DNA from: G963667915 sp965197385
GTDB lineage: Bacteria; Acidobacteriota; Vicinamibacteria; Vicinamibacterales; UBA823
DNA: 64,000 bases
Assembly: GCA_965197385.1 (NCBI GenBank)
Contig: CBDANA010000008.1
Coordinates: 62,001 to 126,000, forward strand
Direction of reading: 5' to 3'
A model generated the notes under the pieces. That model had not been told where the DNA came from. It saw only the letters and a list, made by a program, of their open reading frames with translations, and did not search any database. The translations under genes were made by a program, and so were the position numbers. How positions within the stretch are numbered: the first letter of the stretch is position 1; every line of letters starts with the position of its first letter. Below, one piece after another: positions 58,760-64,000 of this stretch.

Positions 58760-59452
58760 CTATGGTCGAATGGTGCGCTCCACGAATGCGGCGAGCCGCT
58801 CCAAATCGAGGCGGTCGGCGATGGCGCGAATGCGCTCGCGGCGATCGGAGGGGCGCTGCTGCACGACCTCACGGAGCTCACGCAACGGCTCCGACGACTT
58901 GGGGTACCACGTGACCCGTTGCAGTCCCTGGCGCGCCCCGCGCCTCGAGAGGTAGTGGCCGAAGACCCTGAATGCGAAGTAGTAGGCGATCAGATTCGGC
59001 CCCGGCACGATCACGAACACGCCGGACGCAATCAGACCGACGGCGTCGAAGATCAGCCAGAACAGGTGACGGTCGGCATCTCGCTGGAGAATGCCACGCA
59101 CGTGGCGCATGGCCGCCTGCCCGTCCAAGTCGCTGGGATACAGCGCGAGCGAGTCAGATTGCCGGCGCAGGTGCCAGAGGAGCCGTTGTTCGGCAATCGA
59201 CGCAGCCACCCAGCGCACGGCCAGGTCTCGAACCCGCCGGATGGCCCGGCCGACGAGGGACGTCTGGGCCGATTCCGATGCGGCCGGCTGGCGACGCCGG
59301 CCGAGCTCGGCTTGGCGGACCAGCTCTCGCATCGCGTGGACCCGCTGCCGGAACCACCCACGCGGCGGCTCATCTTGGCCGTCATCACCATCACCGACCT
59401 CGCAGTAGAGCTCGTACCGATCGGCTCCCATCGGCACCAGGTAGACCATCAT
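58760..59452 (-). CDS. Membrane protein of the Mit_KHE1-like (K+/H+ exchange-related) family
   Basis: 230 aa from ATG 59452. It opens MMVYLVPMGADRYELYCEVG and has one long hydrophobic segment, HLFWLIFDAVGLIASGVFVI, followed by VPGPNLIAYYFAFRVFGHYL with RRGARQGL, a block I associate with the family named after mitochondrial K+/H+ exchange factors. The first 90 residues are charged and cytoplasmic-looking. The activity of bacterial members is not established. It lies 17 bp after the phospholipase/nuclease-like gene on the same strand. Confidence 0.65.
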   Translation of the reverse strand: MMVYLVPMGADRYELYCEVGDGDDGQDEPPRGWFRQRVHAMRELVRQAELGRRRQPAASESAQTSLVGRAIRRVRDLAVRWVAASIAEQRLLWHLRRQSDSLALYPSDLDGQAAMRHVRGILQRDADRHLFWLIFDAVGLIASGVFVIVPGPNLIAYYFAFRVFGHYLSRRGARQGLQRVTWYPKSSEPLRELREVVQQRPSDRRERIRAIADRLDLERLAAFVERTIRP

Positions 59453-59469
59453 CGGCTCGCGCTGACCGG

Positions 59470-60357
59470 TCAGCGGGCGCCTCCCCCCGCATCGACTCCG
59501 CCGGGCAGCACCGGCCGGCCACCCGCCTCCCACGCGCCGGTGATGAACGCCGCTACCGCCGTGATCGCCGCCTCGAGTCGTTGTTGAAACACCGGCTGCA
59601 CCGCGGCAAAGAATCGATCGAAATACTCGTCGTCATAGCCGTCGCGGCCGCGCGCCGCCCGGCGATCGGCCTCGAGCACGTTGTCGACCCGCTCGGCGCT
59701 GGCGAGCAGAACGTCGAACATTGCCTCGAGCGGCGCGACCACAGGCCCGGCCACCTCGGCGGGTGACGACACGCCGTCGGCGTAGCGACGGAAGAGCTCG
59801 GTCTCGAACCTGACGTGAATGCCACGCTGACCCGTGCGCTGGCCGTCGTAGTCGACGACCGCGTGGAACGGCACGTGCGCATCCGCCACGTAGTGGGACA
59901 GCGCGGCCGAGAGAAACGCGATGTCACTGAGCGATCGGCCCGACGCACGACGGCCGATCTGGGCGAACGTGGAACTCAGGCGCTCGTGGAATTCGACGGC
60001 GCGCCACGGCAGCAGGCCGCGTTCGGTGACGATCGTCCGGCCGAATCTCGCGAAGGCCGCCTCCAGGTCGCGCGGGAGCGCGGCCAACGGCGCCGGCCCG
60101 TAGGCATCGAGGTTCAAGTAGTGCCGCGGCGCCTCGTCGGTGAAGCCGGTCACGCGCCAGAGATCGGGATCGATCGCGTGCTCTGACACGAACGCCCGCT
60201 GCCGCGCGTAGAAGGGATGGAGCGGCGCAGGCAACAGATCGATGGCTCGATCGGCGATGAAGCGATGAACGTCGAAGCCCCACGCCGACAGCGGGACCGA
60301 CGATGCTGTGGACAGGACCAGCGCTAGGGCGCACGCGATCCAACGCCGGGACGGCAT
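59470..60357 (-). CDS. Exported zinc-dependent phospholipase C / S1-P1 nuclease-like protein
   Basis: 295 aa with a signal peptide (WIACALALVLSTASSVPLSA) that would expose a Trp (WGFDVHRFIADRAIDLLP), the N-terminal zinc ligand used in this superfamily. Further ligands are His in DVHRF, EHAIDPDLWR and ALSHYVADAHVPFHAVVDYD (HxxxD and H), with GIHVRFETELF. The fold hydrolyses phosphodiester bonds in phospholipids or nucleic acids. Which is used is not clear; the length and lack of glycan-binding segments do not separate them. Probably periplasmic. Confidence 0.75.
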   Translation of the reverse strand: MPSRRWIACALALVLSTASSVPLSAWGFDVHRFIADRAIDLLPAPLHPFYARQRAFVSEHAIDPDLWRVTGFTDEAPRHYLNLDAYGPAPLAALPRDLEAAFARFGRTIVTERGLLPWRAVEFHERLSSTFAQIGRRASGRSLSDIAFLSAALSHYVADAHVPFHAVVDYDGQRTGQRGIHVRFETELFRRYADGVSSPAEVAGPVVAPLEAMFDVLLASAERVDNVLEADRRAARGRDGYDDEYFDRFFAAVQPVFQQRLEAAITAVAAFITGAWEAGGRPVLPGGVDAGGGAR

Positions 60358-60368
60358 GCCGGGTATAG

Positions 60369-60380
60369 TAGCAGCCCGTG
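60369..60380 (+). repeat. 12-bp match to the MITE I outer terminus, containing the nfo start codon
   Basis: TAGCAGCCCGTG at 60369-60380 equals the first 12 bases of MITE I (with its TA). The last three bases are the GTG start codon of nfo. No partner end is visible nearby. Confidence 0.55.
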
Positions 60381-61250
60381 CCCCGCCTCGGCGCCCACAT
60401 GTCGATCGCCAGCGGCCTGCCGCGCGCCGTCGAGCGCGCGCACGCCGCCGGCTGTAACACGCTGCAAATCTTCACGAAGTCCTCCGGCCAGTGGCGGGCC
60501 CGAGCGCTCCCGCCGGACGAGGTGAACGCCTTCCGTGCCCACGCCACCGAGCTCGGCATCGAGCCGATCGTGGCGCACGCCAGCTACCTCATCAACCTGG
60601 CTGCGCCCGATCCCGACCTTCGCCGGCGCTCGATCGCGGCGCTCACGGGCGAGCTCGACCGCGCCGACACACTGGGCCTCGCGGGCGTCGTCCTGCATCC
60701 CGGCTCCTACACCACGGGCACCGAACAAGGCGGCCTCCGACTCGTCGCCGCGGCGATCGAGGGCGTCTTCGAGTCCCGGTCGCCGGGCGGCGCCGGGCTG
60801 ATCCTGGAGCACACGGCGGGACAGGGCACCAACCTCGGCCACCGCTTTCAGCACCTGTCCGTCCTGCTCGACGGAAACGCCGCGGCGGACCGATTGGGAA
60901 TCTGCCTGGACACGTGCCATCTGCTGGCGGCCGGCTACGACATTGCCACCGCCGACGGCTACGCGCGGACGTTCGACGAGTTCGACGCGCGGATCGGGCT
61001 GTCTCGCCTGCAGGTGCTCCATCTGAACGACTCGAAGCATCCGTGCGGCAGCCGGAAGGATCGCCACGAACACATCGGGCACGGCTGGGTGGGACTCGAG
61101 GCGTTCGGGCGGCTGGTGTGCGACCCTCGACTCGCCGCCGTTCCGATGATTCTCGAAACCCCGAAGGCCGCGCGGGACGCCGGTCGCGTCGTGGCGGCCG
61201 ATCCAGCCGACCTGCGGAACCTGGCAACGCTGCGCGCGCTGATAGGCTAG
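60378..61250 (+). CDS. nfo: Endonuclease IV (AP endonuclease)
   Basis: 290 aa from GTG 60378. Zinc-binding blocks of the Nfo TIM barrel are all present: MPRLGAHMSIASGLPRAVER, VAHASYLINLA, VVLHPGSYTTG, LILEHTAGQGTNLGH, ICLDTCHLLAAGYD, VLHLNDSKHPCGSRKDRHEH with IGHGWVG, and MILETPK. It cuts DNA 5' to abasic sites in base-excision repair. Only 20 bp separate its start from the divergent phospholipase-like gene, and that gap contains the MITE-like terminus, so promoters must lie inside neighbouring coding sequence or the start is further downstream. Confidence 0.93.
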   Translation: MPRLGAHMSIASGLPRAVERAHAAGCNTLQIFTKSSGQWRARALPPDEVNAFRAHATELGIEPIVAHASYLINLAAPDPDLRRRSIAALTGELDRADTLGLAGVVLHPGSYTTGTEQGGLRLVAAAIEGVFESRSPGGAGLILEHTAGQGTNLGHRFQHLSVLLDGNAAADRLGICLDTCHLLAAGYDIATADGYARTFDEFDARIGLSRLQVLHLNDSKHPCGSRKDRHEHIGHGWVGLEAFGRLVCDPRLAAVPMILETPKAARDAGRVVAADPADLRNLATLRALIG

Positions 61251-61289
61251 CCCGTGATGGCCCACTCATCGGATCGGGTTCTCATGACC

Positions 61290-61466
61290 TAGCAGCCCGT
61301 GGTGAAAGTCCCGCGTTGCACCGAGACCAACGTCGCGGTCGCCACGCTAGGCGCGAGGGGGGAGAATACCGGGAGTATTCGACCCATCGTGGACAACGCC
61401 CAGCGCCGCCCATGGCAGGGATGCATCGGCGGTCGGATGCAGCGGAACTTTCACCACGGGCTGCTA
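61290..61466. mobile_element. MITE family I, copy D (177 bp)
   Basis: Both ends are flanked by CTAG (TA duplicated): GCAGCCCGTGGTGAAAGTCC on the left, inverted ACTTTCACCACGGGCTGC on the right. The hairpin GAATAC-CGGGA-GTATTC is at 61364-61380, followed by GACCCATCGTGGACAACGCC. It lies between nfo and the PHP gene. Confidence 0.92.
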
Positions 61467-61469
61467 GGC

Positions 61470-61475
61470 TATAAT
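61470..61475 (+). promoter_or_regulatory. Possible -10 box next to MITE copy D
   Basis: TATAAT begins four bases after the right TA of MITE copy D, 25 bp before the start codon of the PHP gene. The -35 region would fall in the MITE terminus (ACTTTC or TTTCAC). Spacing is 15-17 bp depending on the hexamer chosen, so this is suggestive only. Confidence 0.4.
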
Positions 61476-61499
61476 CCGTCCGACTGACGGGAGTAACCG

Positions 61500-62522
61500 A
61501 TGCGTCGAATCACCTCAATTCTGACTGCGACCGCCGTGGCCTGCGCGTGGCTCGCCGGTCCAATCGCCGCGCAGGACCAGCCGCTGCGCTGGTACAAGGG
61601 CAACACGCACACGCATACCCTGAACAGCGACGGCGACAGTACGCCCGATGAGGTGGTCCGCTGGTACCGGGAACACGACTACCACTTCGTCGTCCTTTCG
61701 GATCACAATTTCCTGACCTCGGTGGACGGATTGAACGCACTGTACGGCGCGGATGAGCAGTTCCTCGTCATCCGTGGCGAAGAGGTCACCGACGCCTTCG
61801 AGGACAAGCCGATTCACATCAACGGCATCAACGTGCAGTCGCTCATCGAGCCGCAGGGCGGCAACAGCGTCGTCGAGGTCATCCAGCGAAACGTGGACGC
61901 CATTCGCGCTGCGTCCGGGGTGCCGCACATCAACCATCCGAATTTCGGCTGGGCGATCACGGCCGACGAGCTGACGCAAGTGCGAAACAATCGGCTGTTC
62001 GAGCTCTTCAACGGTCACCCGCAGGTCAATATCCATGGGGGCGGCGGCGTTCCGGGACTCGAGGAGGTCTGGGATGAAATCTTGTCGAGCGGCATTCTGC
62101 TCTATGGCATCGCCGTCGACGACGCCCACATCTTCAAGCGGCCGTGGGACCGCGGCGCAGCGCGGCCGGGCCCGGGCTGGATCATGGTGCGCGCGGCTCG
62201 CCTGAGCGTGCGGGACATCCTCGACGCGGTCGTGCAAGGCGAGTTCCATGCCTCGACCGGCGTGGTGTTGGAGGACTATCGGGTCATCACGCAGTCGATG
62301 ACGATCGTCATCGCCGAAGATCCCTGGAGCAAGTACCGTGTGCAGTTCATCGGTGAGGGCGGGCGCATCCTCGAGGAAACGATCACGAATCCGGCCGTCT
62401 ACGAATTCCGTGGTGAGGAGCCCTATGTGCGCGCCAAGGTGCTGGAATCGAACGGCCGCGTCGCGTGGACCCAGCCGGTCTGGCACGCCGGCCGCAGCGC
62501 CCGGCCGCCACAGGAACCCTGA
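61500..62522 (+). CDS. Exported PHP-domain metal-dependent phosphoesterase-like protein
   Basis: 340 aa from ATG 61500. A signal peptide (ILTATAVACAWLAGPIAAQ) precedes a PHP domain: WYKGNTHTHTLNSDGDSTPD with the HxH metal pair, YHFVVLSDHNFLTSVDG, LVIRGEEVTDAF, GVPHINHPNFGWAI and LYGIAVDDAHIFK. The remainder is a beta-sandwich-like tail (FIGEGGRILEETITNPAVYE). PHP proteins use two or three metals to cleave phosphoesters; exported forms are uncharacterised. MITE copy D lies directly upstream and may contribute its promoter. Confidence 0.82.
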   Translation: MRRITSILTATAVACAWLAGPIAAQDQPLRWYKGNTHTHTLNSDGDSTPDEVVRWYREHDYHFVVLSDHNFLTSVDGLNALYGADEQFLVIRGEEVTDAFEDKPIHINGINVQSLIEPQGGNSVVEVIQRNVDAIRAASGVPHINHPNFGWAITADELTQVRNNRLFELFNGHPQVNIHGGGGVPGLEEVWDEILSSGILLYGIAVDDAHIFKRPWDRGAARPGPGWIMVRAARLSVRDILDAVVQGEFHASTGVVLEDYRVITQSMTIVIAEDPWSKYRVQFIGEGGRILEETITNPAVYEFRGEEPYVRAKVLESNGRVAWTQPVWHAGRSARPPQEP

Positions 62523-62530
62523 GAGCCACC

Positions 62531-62761
62531 GTGCTGCTTGGTACCCTCCTCGACCTTTATTCGCTGGTCATCATCGCTTCGGTTGTCCTGTCGTGGACAC
62601 AGCTACCGCCGAGCCATCCGGTCGTGCAGTTCGTCGACGTGCTCACGGCACCGGTCCTCGCGCAGATCCGACGCGTGATACCGGCGCTGGGTGGACTGGA
62701 CGTGTCTCCGATGGTGCTCCTGATCGGCCTGCAGTTGCTGCGCCGGTTGCTCATGATCTGA
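62531..62761 (+). CDS. YggT family membrane protein
   Basis: 76 aa from GTG 62531. Two membrane segments (TLLDLYSLVIIASVVLSW and SPMVLLIGLQLLRRLLMI) flank a loop with PPSHPVVQFVDVLTAPVLAQ and IRRVIPALGGLD, the YggT signature (PxxxPIRRxxPxxGGLDxSP). YggT/YlmG proteins act in envelope assembly or division-associated functions. It starts 8 bp after the PHP gene and 8 bp before gatC, so all three probably share a transcript. Confidence 0.85.
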   Translation: MLLGTLLDLYSLVIIASVVLSWTQLPPSHPVVQFVDVLTAPVLAQIRRVIPALGGLDVSPMVLLIGLQLLRRLLMI

Positions 62762-62769
62762 CAGCGACG

Positions 62770-63069
62770 ATGACCACTCCACTGACGAAAGCCGGTGTCG
62801 AGCGCATCGCCGAGTTGGCGCATCTGGAGCTCTCCGACGCGGAGAGCGAGGCGTTCACCCAGCAACTGGCGGAGATTCTGGCCATGGCGATGCAGTTGCA
62901 GGAGGTCGACACCACGGACATCCCGCCCACCACGCATGTGCTCTCCCGCCACGAGGTGCTTCGCCCGGACGAGGTGCGCGCATCGTTGACGCGCGCGGAA
63001 GCGCTGGCGAACGCCCCGGACGGCACGACTGAAGAGGGCTTCTTCAAGGTGCCCAGGGTCCTCGAATGA
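62770..63069 (+). CDS. gatC: Aspartyl/glutamyl-tRNA amidotransferase subunit C
   Basis: 99 aa from ATG 62770: GVERIAELAHLELSDAESEA, FTQQLAEILAMAMQLQEVDT and VLSRHEVLRPDEVRASLTRA, ending TEEGFFKVPRVLE. This is the full GatC sequence pattern. GatC holds GatA and GatB together in the enzyme that converts misacylated Glu-tRNA(Gln) or Asp-tRNA(Asn). It overlaps gatA by ATGA at 63066-63069. Confidence 0.95.
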   Translation: MTTPLTKAGVERIAELAHLELSDAESEAFTQQLAEILAMAMQLQEVDTTDIPPTTHVLSRHEVLRPDEVRASLTRAEALANAPDGTTEEGFFKVPRVLE

Positions 63070-64000
63070 CGGGACCGCTGCCATCCATCGACGCCATTCG
63101 TGTCGCCGTGGCGGGCGGCGACACCTCGGCGGTGGACGTTTGCCGGCAGGCACTCGACCGCATCGCCGCTGGTGACGCCCGCTTCCACGCCTTCAATCAC
63201 GTCATGCGGAAGCGGGCGCTGGAGTGCGCGGCCGACCTCGACGCCTCGCGACGCCCCGATGACCCGCGTCCGCTGCTGGGCGTCCCGATCGCCGTCAAGG
63301 ACAACCTCTGCACCCAGGGGGCGCCAACCACCGCCTCGTCGCGAATTCTCGAAGCGTTCATCCCGCCGTACGACGCCACCGTGGTGACTCGTCTCGAAGC
63401 CGCCGGCGCCGTCGTCATTGGCAAGACTAATTGCGACGAGTTCGCCATGGGATCGTCGAACGAGAACTCCGCGTTCGGCCCGGTCCGAAACCCCTGGGAT
63501 CCCGCGCGCAGCCCCGGAGGATCCAGCGGCGGCTCGGCGGCGGCCGTCGCGGCACGGTTCGTCCCGGGTGCGCTGGGATCCGACACGGGCGGCTCGGTCC
63601 GCCAACCGGCGTCGTTGTGCGGCGTCGTCGGGCTCAAACCGACCTATGGCCGGGTCTCGCGCTATGGATTGCTCGCATTCGCGTCGTCGCTCGATCAAAT
63701 TGGACCGCTCACGCTGACCGTACGTGACGCCGCCCGCCTGCTGGAGGTCATCGCAGGACCTGACGCCCGCGACGCCACGACGTCGCCGGATGCCGTGCCC
63801 GGATACACCGACGCGCTGACCGGTGACCTCCGCGGCGTCCGCCTCGGCGTGCCGAGCGCCCTGCTCGCAGACGGGGTGGACGCCGAGGTCGAGCGCGCCT
63901 TCCAGCAGGCGAGCGACGCGCTGAAAGCGGCCGGCGCGACGATCAGCGACGTCGCGCTCCCGCACACGGCCTACGCCATTCCGGTCTACTACCTCATCGC
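63066..64000 (+). CDS. gatA: Aspartyl/glutamyl-tRNA amidotransferase subunit A, cut by window end
   Basis: The first 311 codons are present. The amidase catalytic set is visible: Lys in GVPIAVKDNLCTQGAPTTAS, the Gly/Ser-rich ARSPGGSSGGSAAAVAARFV, and the nucleophile Ser with cis-Ser in ALGSDTGGSVRQPASLCGVV followed by GLKPTYGRVSRYGLLAFASS. It generates ammonia from glutamine for transamidation on tRNA. The start overlaps the gatC stop. The sequence runs out at 64000 within the C-terminal half. Confidence 0.96.
   Translation, partial: MTGPLPSIDAIRVAVAGGDTSAVDVCRQALDRIAAGDARFHAFNHVMRKRALECAADLDASRRPDDPRPLLGVPIAVKDNLCTQGAPTTASSRILEAFIPPYDATVVTRLEAAGAVVIGKTNCDEFAMGSSNENSAFGPVRNPWDPARSPGGSSGGSAAAVAARFVPGALGSDTGGSVRQPASLCGVVGLKPTYGRVSRYGLLAFASSLDQIGPLTLTVRDAARLLEVIAGPDARDATTSPDAVPGYTDALTGDLRGVRLGVPSALLADGVDAEVERAFQQASDALKAAGATISDVALPHTAYAIPVYYLI

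Overview
The window reads as one contig of a high-GC, Gram-negative bacterium. It encodes lipid A synthesis (LpxB), periplasmic lytic transglycosylase, predicted outer-membrane barrels, many exported S9, M16 and Ntn-type hydrolases, a TRAP-TAXI transporter, a HemQ-like protein and GatCA. This gene mix is typical of Acidobacteriota, most like Vicinamibacteria. That placement is an inference from gene content, not a marker-gene result. I saw no rRNA, tRNA or CRISPR array.

Layout. 1-2.3 kb: start of a TPP enzyme, a chlorite-dismutase/HemQ gene with a 19-copy hexamer repeat against its start codon, and a hybrid histidine kinase that has lost part of its ATPase domain. 2.4-5.9 kb: a sugar isomerase and ribulokinase pair. 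5.8-8.0 kb: a decay zone with an IS200/IS605 remnant, an amber-interrupted sulfatase, and IS3 and IS630 fragments. 8.0-20.8 kb: a cysteine-dioxygenase-like protein, LacD-type aldolase, a frameshifted BNR-repeat protein, Slt, an SDR, gamma-glutamyltransferase and penicillin acylase. 21.1-21.6 kb: an Mrr-type restriction remnant. 21.9-22.5 kb: an AhpD-like gene whose CxxC motif reads CxxU, with an in-frame TGA and a SECIS-like hairpin, so it is a probable selenoprotein. 22.5-31.2 kb: nitrilase, two S9 peptidases, a frameshifted Gfo/Idh protein and an esterase. 31.3-34.3 kb: TRAP-TAXI transporter. 34.4-38.3 kb: EttA and a coupled metallopeptidase/ATP-grasp pair. 38.3-61.5 kb: housekeeping and secreted genes (MsbA-like ABC, DinB, ferritin-like, QueG, aconitase, M50 protease, matrixin cassette, LpxB, M16 pair, Nfo) seeded with small non-coding mobile elements and two complete IS elements. 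61.5-64 kb: a PHP protein, YggT, GatC and GatA (cut by the window end).

The two most notable signals are the selenoprotein and a family of about 175-bp MITE-like elements. Five copies share a core containing a hairpin whose stem covaries between copies around an invariant loop. One copy carries quite different terminal inverted repeats, which resemble those of the resident IS630 element. Because each terminus reads TA followed by G, insertion at a TA inside a stop codon rebuilds TAG; three genes here end exactly at an element boundary.

Several genes carry single-base frameshifts, mostly in short G or C runs. These could be real decay, contingency loci or consensus errors in the assembly, so the affected genes should not be assumed dead.
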